DNA from: Imbricaverruca yamaguchii
Taxonomy: Eukaryota; Arthropoda; Thecostraca; Neoverrucidae
NCBI GenBank assembly: GCA_034440575.1
Contig: JAOTOL010001623.1
Location: 1,980,001 to 2,044,000 of the forward strand
DNA: 64,000 nt
Direction: 5' to 3'
Within the stretch, counting starts at the first letter, position 1. Each line of letters opens with the position of its first letter. This document shows, one piece after another, positions 25,881 through 37,376 of this stretch. The notes beneath the pieces were generated by a model that did not search any database, was not told where the DNA came from, and saw only the letters and a program-made list of their open reading frames with translations. Position numbers and translations under genes: made by a program.

Positions 25881-26597
25881 TGATCCGGTCCCGCGAGGTG
25901 GCCGACGGCGGCTGTCGCGCCAGCCAGGCGTGGCCGCAGCACACTGTCGGCGAGATGTGCCGCAGTTCAGTGCAGCTCAGTTCCAGTGCCGCAGCCCAGT
26001 GCCGGCAGCAGCTCAGTTCCACTGCCCGGTGCCGGCGGCGGCAGCAGCTCGTCGCGCTCCTGCTGCTGGCCTGACAACGCCGCCACGGTTGTACAGCGGA
26101 AGCGGAATGGCAAACCACGCCGACGGTGAAGTCGTGACGCATCTGGGGATAGGCGTTGACCTGACCTTTGACGCACCAGCATAGCTTTTGAGATAGGTGT
26201 CGAAATGTGCATGCCGCTGGTGTCCTCCCAAGTCAGAAGAGTTAGTCTCCCATGGGCACTGACGGATCAGCCGACCAGTTTGGGAGGCAAATGTTCGGCA
26301 CTGAAGCCCCTACAGCCTCACGTTCAATACAAGTAAGCCAACGTTCGAATTTTAGGCAGTTGATGATGCGACTCTGTTAATTATAACAAATTGTATTTCT
26401 ACAAATCTGAAATTTTTGTCTGGTCTTGCTTTCCACCCTGTTTGTAAAAGGAAATACATTCATTTGGTTAGTTACTAGGGCTTTAAGGCGCGACGACCGC
26501 TGTGGTCATATTGCTCCTTCGTTTGGCCAAATTACGCTAAGCTCCAATGTTTTTGAACACATGACTGCAACTTCTTTTGTGGGATCAACAGCAGGAG

Positions 26598-26675
26598 TGT
26601 ACTGTAGCTGTAGCGGTCCGTAGCGGTGTAGCGGTATAGCTGTAGCGGTCTGTAGCTATAGCTGTAGCGGTCCAG
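26598..26675. repeat. Short GTAGCGGT repeats
   Basis: Irregular tandem copies of TGTAGCGGTC and TATAGCTGTAGCGG, about 78 bases in total. Confidence 0.8.
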
Positions 26676-27803
26676 GCCACTCCTGAATGGAATCCTGAGC
26701 TTTGACTCGTGCCATCCTACTTCTGCACTTTTAACATGGAAGCAAATTACGACTCACAATCAGAATTGTTAGAATCACATTTCCTCCATGTTCTGAATAC
26801 CTGCAGCAACTTTTTACAAATATCTTCATCCGTGGGAGCAAATACGCGTCGTTTATTGCGAGAGTGCCGCAGGCTGAGCGAGCTACCAGTACAGTATGTA
26901 CCAATACGGTAAGCTAGCGTTAACCTTTTTCTACCAAGGCCTTCCGGTGAAATTATGTTACGACAATGAAAATATCCCATGGCGAAGACATTTTTAATTC
27001 GAACTCAGACTGCACCAGACTGCGGTGTCACCCAGCAGTGAATTATGACAAATATTTACCAACCATGGATAAATTTGCACCACCCTTTGATTTCACTGAA
27101 CAGAAATATCATATTAAGCAATTTCCGCCCTTCCCCTCCAAATTATTATTCCTTAAAGATGCTCTTGAGATCCTTACGACGGCATGGCAACAAACGAACA
27201 TATGCACCTTTTTGCAAAGAATTGCCGGGCGTTCATGATTGGCTATGCCCTTAAAGGGACTGTTCAAGTTGCATAGCCGAATTCGAGCTGAACTGGTGGA
27301 ACTATGAACTACATACTTATTCGAGCAGAATGTTTTTTTTTGCCAACGTGGTGCTCCGTTACCTGGAAGTTTTCTTGCACCAGTTGCCTTGGATGGCAGC
27401 AAGATTATATCGGGTTTTCCCAAATCACCATCTCAGTGCTACTATCATTCGTACAGGTGGATATATGATGTGTGGTCTGCTAAACAATGCCATCTGCTGA
27501 TACCATGGTATCACAATATTTATATCATAAGCGTAGATATCCCTACATTACTTATTCCACAAATTGAACGAAAAACATGCACTTAATAGCCCATAGCCCA
27601 AAAGCATATAGCCTAAACACTGAAACAATATTGCGCATGTAATACTTGCTTGACAAATTTTTTCATCTTACTCCATCACGCTTCGACATCTCACACCGAA
27701 TGAAAAACCATTATGTTAACACTGTGGTTGAGTTGCTCCTGCTGCCTGGGTGGGCAGGTGCGGCGCACCACCTGTTGCGTCGTACCCCATCCCCTGACCA
27801 CCA

Positions 27804-27804
<1 letters not shown>

Positions 27805-27841
<37 letters not shown>

Positions 27842-27864
27842 CGGCGGCGGCGGCGGCGGCGGCG

Positions 27865-27899
<35 letters not shown>

Positions 27900-27957
27900 C
27901 GGTGGCGGCGGCGGCGGTGGCGGCGACGGCGGCGGCGGCGGCGGCGGCGGCGGGCGG
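27805..27957. repeat. (GGC)n trinucleotide block
   Basis: About 150 bases of almost pure CGG/GGC with GGT and GAC interruptions. Poly-Ala, poly-Arg, poly-Gly and poly-Pro frames across it are artefacts. It lies within intron 1. Confidence 0.95.
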
Positions 27958-28071
27958 GGTCGGTCGCTGCCGGCCACCTCACAGCATTCCGCTCGTGGCC
28001 AATCAGCTAATGGATGCCGCGGCTGGCAAATCCCGGGCACGCGCCCAACGCGGCGGCGGCCACCGCCGCAC

Positions 28072-28262
28072 CGATACTGACGGATTGGGGTCAGCGTTAA
28101 CTCAGGTGTCCCTCGGCGTACTGACGGTCAGTGTCAACTGGAGTGCCTCTCGGCGCACTGATACTGACGATCAGTGTTAAACTGAGTGCATCTCGGCGCA
28201 CTGATACTGACGGTTTTGGGTCCGTGTTAACTGGAGCGTTGCTCGGCGCACTGCTCGGCGTC
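28072..28262. repeat. Imperfect repeat of about 57 bp, four units
   Basis: Units share CTCGGCGCACTGATACTGAC and GTGTTAACTGGAG. They follow the GGC block after about 115 bases. Confidence 0.8.
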
Positions 28263-31200
28263 GACCAACACACGGCTCGGTACGGATATCGACTGTGGAG
28301 ACCGCGACGAGACCGTCGCGTTAACACAACGCCGGCGGAGGGTCTCGCGGTCACTCTCCCGGGATGCGCTAATCGACTGAGTTGCGTGACTTCCCTGAAT
28401 CATTTTTTTTTGCACGTCAAAACCTGCTTATTGACTGACATGCAACATACACCAATCGATTTGTCATGCTTTTTCTAATGCGCCCACACATGGTATCTCC
28501 CCACTACCCCACATTCAGAGACACCACGGCAGCGCCGCCCCCCCCCCCCCATGTTGTTGCGTCACTTCCCCTAAGACGCAGTCACGACGCGATAACGGCA
28601 CGCTTGGCGGCAATGCTGGCGGCGGTGCCGGGGTGATGGAGAGGTCGGCGCTTAGGGGGGGGGGGAGACAGCTGGACTGCACGCATGGCTGCAAATTCAG
28701 ACCGTCGTGATAGCTGCCGTCCCGCCGGTGCTAGCCTGCGTGAGCTACGGTGTGTGAACGGCGTCGGAGAGAAGCGTGGGAATTGCTTTCAAGTGGGTTC
28801 AAATGAAGTCAATGATTTCCCTGGAGTTATTGGTATGGATCAGCATGGACTGTGCCTCACCGATTGTTTGTTTATTGGGTGGCTTGCGACGCACTTTATG
28901 CATACTCACCGCTGATGGCCCCGCTCACACTGTTTCGTCGGTGCGCCGCGGATGTTTTTAATGTTCCGGGGGGGGGGGTGCCAGTGCTGAACCCGGGACA
29001 TTGGTATCCAGAGCTCAACACCTTAACCGCTTGTACACGTCCGCCTCACCGATGGGAGCTCGTGCTCCATCTCCAAATGGCTCTTGTTCCATCCACCACC
29101 CCACCGTGGTAGATGGCCGAACGGAACATTTGTTACCTGACCACGACTCCCAGCTTTGTCCAGAATATACCCAGCAAACATTCCACAACTTTCGATCTCA
29201 TTATCACCACGATCAAATTGTTTTTACCGACGACCCTAATGATACCAACCTCACATAATTTTTTTTTATATCGGGAACATACAAAAAAATAGCATCCTTT
29301 GCGAAACGGAACCACAATTATCATCACCGAATCGCCACATGCCCTCGTCATTGCCCTGTATTATAAACGCAATCGTTTCCTGTCACCCCATGCGATGTGT
29401 CGTGACTTGTTCGAACTCCAAATCTGTTTTGCGATCCCTCATTAACCCCCATTTCCACATCAATGATATATTTCCATGTATGAAATACTAGAAACACTTG
29501 ATGTAATGAGCGTGCAGTTTCGCTTCCTAGGGTGCCCAGTCGCTGTGACGTCACAGAAAACGAATAAGCAGCTCAACTGGCAAAAACATCATTGCGACAA
29601 TAAAATATCACATCATTTCAAGAACATTTTGAATGGATCAAAGCATCAATACGACAGAGCATTCGACTTTTTTAGAAGAAAAAATTGTTTCAGAACACAA
29701 ACCGTACACAATCACGACTCATCAATCCTGTCATCCATCCCTGAATGCTATTTTTTCAAACAAGCCGGCGTGAAGAAGAAGACATCGCTGTGGCTAGCAT
29801 ACTTTCGTCACACATCAAAATATGCGCATGAATACTTATTATCAATTTCTTTACACACACAATGCCTCGGCTTTCATGCCCATCATTCAACACCAATCTT
29901 ACGGATATACATATTGTCCTTCATTGTCAGCAATACCATGACTTCGAAAAACACTGACCTCAAATACTGAAAAACACTCAAAATTCCTTTTCCTTTACCC
30001 ACACTATTTGGGGATGGCCACCCAATTCTAAGTAAAGCGCTTTTCGTTTTCCTTAAAAGACGATCCGTTCCAAAATGCATAGCCTAACTATTCAGCATAT
30101 TTTTTCTCTTCGTGACACGAAATGGCCTGAGGAGACCTCTACCTAATACAAGTAAAATGTCATACGAGGTGTTTCTTTTCGAACGGTGGAAGAATCTGAG
30201 ATGAAATTGCACAAGATCAAATCTGACTGGCCTGGTGGTATTCATTTCATTATTCACCATGTTCATTATTCACAATGTGAGAAACTACAAGTATCGGCAA
30301 TGGTGGCTGCCGCGATCCGACCGGACGAGTTTATCCTGCGCTGGGCCTTCTCAGTATGCATCCAACCCCGGCGTGCTGCCGCGCCCGTCAGTCTCCGGCC
30401 TCGCCACAGAGCGCGCGTGCGCCCGCCTCGGACAGTGACCCGCCCTCTTCCCCGTACAGGCCGGCAGCCTATTCAGCCGCCGCCAGCGCGTCCGCCCGCC
30501 GGCCGTCGCTCGAGCCTTCGAGCCGCGCGGCTCACTTCAAAGCTGGCGGCCGGCGCGGCGGCGGCGTGTTGGCCGCCCTCCAGCCAGGTCAGCCGGTCAC
30601 GTGACGCCAGGGCGGCCTGCGGCGGCCGGCCGAGCCGCCGCGTGCCGGCGTCACGTGAATAAACGTGACTGCGGCGCGGCCCGGCCGGCACACTTGGCGT
30701 GGCCGACGCTGCGGCCGTCAAACACACGCCGGCGGCCGACTAAACACGGCGACCCGGCGGCGTTGGCGGCTCGGCGGCGTTGGCGGCTCGGCGGCGTTGG
30801 CGGCGCGGCGGCGTTGGCGGCTCGGCGGCGTTGGCGGCGCGGCGGCGTTGGCGGCGCAGCGGCGTTGGCGGCCCGGCGGCGTTGGCGGCGCAGCGGCGTT
30901 GGCGGCCCGGCGGCGTTGGCGGCGCAGCGGCGTTGGCGGCCCGGCGGCGTTGGCGGCGCCACCGACGCGCTCGACGGGGCGTCGTCTCATATCGGCCGCT
31001 CGGCGCCGGATTGTTCCGCTCGGGCGCCTCTCGAATTCATTTGGAAATGTTGGATGGCCGGGGGATTCTTCGTAGTTAACGCATCGTTGTTGTAGTCACC
31101 TGAACCTGGGCAGGACCGGCATGCCTGCCAGAAGCAAGGCGCTCTGCATAGCATGGAAAAGAATGATCTATACATAGATGTTCGATACATAGTATAGCAG

Positions 31201-32035
31201 GTGCACACCATGCCCATTACTATTGATTACACTAGTAAGCTGCAAGACTGGGCCAACAATGGAGAGTGGTGAAACTTTGCATAAAGTCGGACTCTGGTCG
31301 GATAGGTAATGAGTTTGCTTCTTGCTTCTAATATACAACTTTTCGTGCTTCCGGGTCAGCCTTGAGCATGCTCATGGAACAGGAATGTGTTCGCAGTCAT
31401 TTTCAAGAAATGCAATTAATTTTTTACAAAAGCAGTACAAAAGCAGTATACAATTCCATAGGCAGGAAAATATTTTGGATGACAAACATCCTGGACAATA
31501 CCATGTTTTCAACCCTGCTCAGTTCAATTGTTGAAATGATTTGATAATTTTACATTTATTTGGGAATGGTGTGTTTCTTTCCCTAAGACACTCGTTCCGC
31601 TCAAAAGTCATTCCCTTTATGTTCCTTGTCCTGCAAATGTCACTTTAGTAGAAAACTATACGTGCTGGGAATTAATGCAGTCTTGTTTATCGCACTCCGG
31701 GTCCATGTTATGCTGTTGTAGCCTAGGTATAATATTCAACTCGTGTTACACATTGACATCAATTGTATTTGCGAAGTTATGTGAATGCAGTGACATCACA
31801 AGCCTTCTCTTGCGGCATCATCCCTAATCCTCGACTTGATCTGAAGGTCGACAAACTGAAATTCAGTCTGAAGTTCAGTCTACCAACTGAAATCCTGGTC
31901 ATTGCAAATAGATGTTCATACTAACGTCTTTCAGTGTATTTGGTTGTTTGTTGGCCATGTATTTTGCATGCATATAAATCAGTTTTTCACATTTGTATTC
32001 CATATAAATTACAGTCAACAGAACGGACAGCTTAA
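28263..32035. other. Intron 1, central-right part
   Basis: C-runs and G-runs lie at about 28540, 28660 and 28970. A CRE (TGACGTCA) is at 29546-29553. A 164-codon + strand frame at 29476-29970 has no recognised motif. A CpG-rich island runs from about 30290 into the 17-bp array. The rest is AT-rich with nothing seen. Confidence 0.5.
30756..30962. repeat. 17-bp minisatellite, about 12 units
   Basis: Unit GTTGGCGGCTCGGCGGC, with GCGCGGC, GCCCGGC and GCGCAGC variants. It sits at the end of a CpG-rich stretch that begins near 30290. Confidence 0.95.
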
Positions 32036-32425
32036 GCATCACACAGCAAGTATTAAGGACAGCTTTGGCTCACGCAGTCACTATTACAGACATTTGACAT
32101 TACATCGTTAGAATTACAGGCAGTCAGTATTACAAACAGCTTTGGCTCACACAGTCGGTATTACATAGAGTCAATAATACAGATAGCTTTGGCTTGCAGT
32201 CAGTATTGCAGACGGCCTTAGAATAACACAGTCAATATTGCGCATAGTTTTGGTTCACATAGTCAGTATTACAGGCAGCTTTGACAACCACACAGTCAGT
32301 ATTGCAGACATCTTTGTCTTCACACAGTCAGTATTACAGACATCTTTGGCATCACACAGTCAGTACTACAGACATCATTGGCATCCAACAGTCAGTATTA
32401 TTGCAGACATCTTTGGCGACATACA
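32036..32425. repeat. Degenerate minisatellite of about 31 bp, about 12 units
   Basis: The core CACAGTCAGTATTACAGACA followed by TCTTTGGC recurs. The first half is heavily mutated and the last five units are well preserved. Confidence 0.88.
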
Positions 32426-33356
32426 GACCTAGGTAAGCTAAAAAGCAACATGCCATACAAATCAACACGTGAGGTTCCTTGGTTCAGCATTGCTCCCTAT
32501 TGCTGTTTGTTTTTGCTAATGGTATTGACCTATTCGCGACTGATGCTTCAGTAATTTAGTATGTAGGTGATCACACATTTTCATCAGCGGTAGAATATTG
32601 CATATACAAAATGTCGCGCGCATCGAGCGTGCTCAAACATCCCAGTGCCTGGTTTACAGCTGACGGACGCTTCAGAAATCCAATTTGGCCGTGCGACAGC
32701 CCGCGAGGTATAAGTCGGGCACCCGACGTCGGCGTCAATTTCCTGGAGCTGAGACACGCCTGACTCGGAAGTGGGCTCTAAAGTAAAAACAAACAAAAAA
32801 CTGAGTAATTCTTGACCCGTCTTTTTCTTGGAATAATCATGCCTCGGCTGTCACTTGATATGGAGTTCACGCTGAACACTCTCACCAGCGAATTACTTAC
32901 TTTGAGGACATGCGGACTGAATTACTTACTTGGTTACTCACTTCGTGTCGTTGCAATGCTCATGACCGCCTTGGTCCTCTCGAAGATCCGATGCTGCATA
33001 AGTACGGAAACAGCATGCCAATCAACCTGTGTCGGATTTAAAATGCGATCAACTACTCGGCCAACGTCGTTTTTGGGCCCAACACTTGATCGCTGCTCGG
33101 ATACGTGAGCTGATTACATGTGGGGAATCTGGCCAGATGGCACATACGTTTTCTCATCCACAAACCACGAGCACACCAGCCGTGAAATCCGTTACTTTGC
33201 GACCCGCCTGCTAGATGTACCACACACGCGACAGCGCTGCACTCGAAGGGCGAGGCAAGCTGCACGTGACCCGATCATGGACTGGGCTGGGCCGGCGCCG
33301 GATCTTCTGCACGGGAACGGATCAATGCAAACAGCTCCCAACGGCACGCCGACCTC
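32426..33356. other. Intron 1, between the 31-bp and 19-bp arrays
   Basis: No gene or repeat recognised. GC content rises towards 33356. Confidence 0.5.
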
Positions 33357-33834
33357 GCTGCCGGCTCGTCAGTTCGCGGCCGGCTCGTCAGTTCGCTGCC
33401 GGCTCGTCAGTTCGCGGCCGGCTCGTCAGTTCGCGGCCGGCTCGTCAGTTCGCTGCCGGCTCGTCAGTTCGCGGCCGGCTCGTCAGTTCGCGCCCTCGTC
33501 AGTTCGCTGCCGGCTCGTCAGTTCGCGGCCGGCTCGTCAGTTCGCTGCCGGCTCGTCAGTTCGCTGCCGGCTCGTCAGTTCGCGGCCGGCTCGTCAGTTC
33601 GCGGCCGGCTCGTCAGTTCGCTGCCGGCTCGTCAGTTCGCTGCCGGCTCGTCAGTTCGCTGCCGGCTCGTCAGTTCGCTGCCGGCTCGTCAGTTCGCGGC
33701 CGGCTCGTCAGTTCGCTGCCGGCTCGTCAGTTCGCTGCCGACTCGTCAGTTCGCTGCCGGCTCGTCAGTTCGCGGCCGACTCGTCAGTTCGCTGCCGGCT
33801 CGTCAGTTCGCTGCCGGCTCGTCAGTTCGCGGCC
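33357..33834. repeat. 19-bp minisatellite, about 26 units in two variants
   Basis: Unit TTCGCTGCCGGCTCGTCAG alternates irregularly with a one-base variant, TTCGCGGCC. One unit has a short deletion near 33491. It ends about 490 bases before exon 2. Confidence 0.96.
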
Positions 33835-34169
33835 GCACTGAATCGCCACCCGCTTGATGGCGCGGTATTTATCACGAAGTGGATTTCAGGACTTGTACTT
33901 GAATGTGCCGCCGCGTCGCCTGATCTTAGGTGCTGTTCTAATATTTCATCCACTTTTGTTTGGACGCTTTAAGCGATGATTTGTGTTGATAACCAAACGT
34001 GTATTTCAGCTTGCACAAATATTTCCTCATGTCTAAATGCATTATCCTCAACAGAGCAGCATTTGTCAGACCAGTCTTGACGGCTGTGATCTTCTTCGGC
34101 CACAGGATCGAATGTTCTCATAGCCTTGGGTGAATACAAGGTAACTCCTCGAGGCTACTTTGGTCCACC

Positions 34170-34191
34170 GTATATATTATATTTTATATAT

Positions 34192-34252
<61 letters not shown>

Positions 34253-34262
34253 TTATATATAG
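34170..34262. repeat. (TA)n microsatellite with T-run, just upstream of exon 2
   Basis: The TA array contains a T10-11 interruption at about 34245-34254. It ends about 60 bases before the exon 2 acceptor. Confidence 0.97.
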
Positions 34263-34323
34263 ATATTGGTTCGTGTTCAGATTTATGAGAGTCGCCTAAC
34301 GTGACGTGACTGTGTGCCGCCAG

Positions 34324-34483
34324 ATCTGGTGGCGGCCGAGGGTGTATGGCTGATGCCGGACCGGACCGAGCACGTGCTGTCCGCCGGCCAGTCGCTGTAC
34401 GTCAGCTGTAAGACCCGCCACGGCGTCGGCATGGTGTGGTACGGACCGATGCAGACGGAGATTCGCCGCCTCAAGTCGGGACA
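34324..34483 (+). CDS. Exon 2, fasciclin-2-like: first half of Ig domain 1
   Basis: An acceptor (GTGTGCCGCCAG) precedes the exon, and a consensus donor GTAAGT follows at 34484. The 160 bases start in phase 1, matching exon 1, and end in phase 2, matching exon 3. The translation has the front half of an Ig fold: a short lead (DLVAAEGVWLMPDR), the B-strand cysteine in SLYVSCK and the core tryptophan in GMVWYGP. The partner cysteine is in exon 3. Codons are strongly GC-biased, as in the other three exons and unlike the surrounding AT-rich intron. Fas2, its vertebrate NCAM relatives and related IgSF proteins act in cell adhesion and axon guidance. Fas2 is preferred because of the Ig1-Ig2 junction in exon 4. 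A (TA)n block ends about 60 bases upstream of the acceptor. Confidence 0.72.
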
Positions 34484-34789
34484 GTAAGTTGCGGCCGCCG
34501 TGCCCGAGTCAGCGCCGGTCGCCAGGTCAAGGCCACGCAGTGCCCCGACAGGTGGTGTGCCACACCTGGGCAATACAAAATGGAGCGATGCCAAGTCGCG
34601 CGTGTTGTGTTTTTTTCGCGTGCTGTTTTGATGCCTTCCACATATAGTTTACGCTCAGTATCAAATATTTATCTGAGTGGGTATGACTGGTTGTAGACAC
34701 ATGATGGTTTTGAGAGTATTCAAACTTCAGATTAGATTTAACTCGTAGGCTCGATTGTCGCTCCTGGACAAATGTAGCGGATCATTGTA

Positions 34790-35050
34790 TCTCTGTCTCT
34801 CTCAAACTCCCTCTTTTTCTCGCACTCCCTCACCTTCCCCCTCCCTCTCCCGCTCTTTCTCTCTCTCTTCCTCTCATGCTCTCTCTATCTCCCTCCCTCT
34901 CCCTTCCCCTCTCCATCTCCCTCTCCCTCTCCCTATCCCTATCCCTCTCCCTCTCCCTTTCCCTTTCCCTTTCCCTCTCCCTCTCCCTCTCCCTCTCCTT
35001 CTCCCTCCCTATCCCTCTCCCTCTCCCTCTCCCTCTCTCTCTCTTTCTCT
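34790..35050. repeat. Polypyrimidine (CTCTCC)n block
   Basis: Almost 260 bases of C/T with CTCTCC and CTTTCC units on the + strand. It abuts the Jockey-type endonuclease fossil. Such mirror-like pyrimidine tracts can form triplex DNA in principle. Confidence 0.95.
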
Positions 35051-35590
35051 GTGCCGAGCCTAATTGTGATTGGGTAGTGGTCGCTCAGCCCAGGAACGTC
35101 TGAAACCGACCAGTCGAATAGTGAACTTAATCTTTCGAAGGAGCACGCTAAGTCAATGTAGCTGCCAGATCTCCTTAAGGCCGGATTGTGCCGGGTGGCG
35201 GCCCCGGTGTTTATAAGCACTAAATTGTGGTCTGAGATAAACCGGTGAATTTCGCGGCCTCTAGTGTTCGTTTGATTGTTTCCCCATGAGGGGTGTTTAG
35301 CGTTAAAACCTTCCATAATCTAAGCTGGTGGTGGAGCCTGAAGCAGTAAGTCGCTCAGCTCCTGCGGTGTGAGGGTTGCGGTTGACAGTGAAATTCATAG
35401 TGAGATGACTGTGGTTTGGCAGCAGGCAATTTTGAGGCTGACTGCTTCGCAGCTCAGTGGAGAATTTAACGTTACTCGACGATGAGGTATGCTGTGGACG
35501 ATGAGTATGGCTGCGCCCATTTCCGAAGTGGACCGTTACGTTGGCGATATCCCGAGTGCGATTTGTGACGGCGGCGAAGCGCAATTCGGA
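35050..35590 (-). mobile_element. Jockey/I-type LINE endonuclease fossil
   Basis: The minus strand reads MEGFNAKHPSWGNNQTN, then SYIDLACS, then VPGLSDHYPITI. This is the back half of a Jockey/I-type endonuclease, with the GDFNAxHPxWG, S.IDL and SDHYPI blocks. Upstream, shifted by frame and stops, are TPQELSDLLLQAPPPA and RTRDIANVTVHF-like pieces. There is no RT after it. The 3' side runs straight into the (CTCTCC)n block at about 35050. It lies in intron 2, is degenerate and non-functional. Confidence 0.7.
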
Positions 35591-36134
35591 CGGGTTGGGA
35601 AGGGACGTTAACCGGAAGGCTGCGTTACAAACAAGCTACGCTACGGGTTTAAACAAATGGAGTAACTTATGTTAAATTGTACGCTTGTCTGAAGGACATT
35701 GCCGACAAATCGGCTCGTGTACGTCCGGCACAAATCTGCACTCAAGCTGGGTTTCCGGTGCTCAGAAGCGGCCAGCTGACCGAGTGAGCAGGCGGACCCC
35801 GAGTCAGTCATCGAACACACAGCGATTCGGTCGAGCCGAGGTGTTACCTCCAACCGCCGGGTCACCAACACTGGTACAATTTCCACTGGGGAAATATAGT
35901 ATATTCTTATTTATTGGGAATGCACTGTGCCAATAACATAAGTGCAATGTCATGAATTCCTGAGCTGAAGCTCAGTTAAGTACACGATGGCCCGGATGAC
36001 AAGTGCGTCTGCAAAGTGTATGGTGGCAGCCATGGGTGATCATGAAACCCTCCTTTAAGTCTAGTTAACTGATTCAATGTCATGGAAATGTTATTGATGA
36101 TCAAAAAGAGTGGGAACAAGGACTGGAAAGTATC

Positions 36135-36135
<1 letters not shown>

Positions 36136-36207
<72 letters not shown>

Positions 36208-36235
36208 ATATATGTATGTATATATGTATTCAATA
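36136..36235. repeat. (TA)n(TG)n microsatellite
   Basis: About 27 TA units pass into TGTGTG, then TATATGTATG. Confidence 0.98.
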
Positions 36236-36399
36236 CGGTGCTTGTACGGACGCGAGCCGGACCAACCTGCCAGGCGGCTCGCCACGGCCGTCCGAAACAG
36301 AAAGCTGCGTGAAGCCCCCTAGACCGTGACGAACACAAACAAGCCCATTCTAGTCGGGCGACGACGCCGGGCACACCCATCGTCGACACCGGGCACACA

Positions 36400-36640
36400 T
36401 CGTGAGTGGTATAAATACCGCTCTGACAGGCAGTCGGCATGACATTCAGTGCAGGATTCAACAGAAAACATTCGACGGGACTGCCAGGAAGCCGACATTA
36501 GACGAAGTCGCTTGGAGTGGGTCGTGAGCTGTGCAGTGATGACAGTGCAGTGACTGAACCTTCGCGACACAGCTACTCCTGTCGTGTGAGTGAACCTTGG
36601 CGATGTACCATCCACCAATGTCCGTGATTTGACCCGCCCG
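36400..36640 (+). promoter_or_regulatory. TATA/initiator arrangement, possible LTR remnant
   Basis: TATAAATA at 36410-36417 is followed about 30 bases later by an ATTCAGTG initiator-like sequence, then ACTGGTGACC near 36640. The last resembles the sequence at the start of LTR-retrotransposon internal regions. No paired LTR, gag or pol similarity was found, so this is tentative. Confidence 0.25.
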
Positions 36641-37204
36641 CCACTGGTGACCTGAAATTGGTATGGCCCCGGTCAGCAGAGGGAGGATAAAATTATCCCT
36701 GGCGTGGAAGATCAGAGGAATGGGAGGGAGCAGTTAGAGCCAGCTGGGCGTAGGTGGATGCGAGCGAAAGTGTGTGAGTGAAGCGTAATGGGTCGGCCCC
36801 AGAGCGGGAATGTAACCCAATTAATAAATGTGTATGTACGTGCGTACGAAAAGGGGGTGGGGGAAGATTGTAAGGTGGTAGGTAAGGTGTCTAAGATTGC
36901 AAGGTGGTAGGATGGGTAAAGTTTCTTTCCTCTCTATTCATTGACTGCACGTGTGAAATATATAACATGGAAAAGCTCATGTTGTCATGAGTATACATTC
37001 ATTCACGTCCAAAGGAGGGATGGAAAATGAGAGACCTACCTAGTCTCGAAGGGATGCAAAAGGAATACAGACCTGGCACGACCCGTGCTAATTAACCACC
37101 CCTTCTTTCCATGGTATATAAAGTACTCCGGAGATCTATTTGACCCCACGTCACTCTGCGGGTAAACTGTACGAATTGTCAAAGTGGGCATTTTGCCGAC
37201 CTCT

Positions 37205-37376
37205 GCCTATCTGCCCCTCTGCTTATCTGTCTTCTCTCTCCCTCTCTTTCTCTCTCTCCCTCTCTTTCTCTCTCTCTCTCTCTCCCTCTATTTCTCTATC
37301 TCCCTCTCTTTCTCCATCTCTCTCTCCTTCCTCTTTCTCCCTCTCTCTCTCTTGCTCTCTCATCCCCTCTCTTGGT
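37205..37376. repeat. Polypyrimidine (CT)n-rich block
   Basis: About 170 bases of CTCTCTCC and CTTTCTCT sequence in intron 2. Confidence 0.95.

Larger units (their letters stand above)
24135..27804. other. Intron 1, between GC-rich repeats
   Basis: Besides the listed repeats, a CpG-rich patch lies at about 25880-26130. AT-rich sequence from 26200 to 27800 has nothing recognised. Confidence 0.5.

Noticed and set aside
27711..28180. Poly-Ala/Gly/Arg/Pro proteins
   Set aside because: Frames through the (GGC)n block; no flanking coding evidence.
30601..31095. Arg/Ala/Gly-rich proteins on both strands
   Set aside because: Arise from the 17-bp GC-rich array plus the CpG-rich flank.
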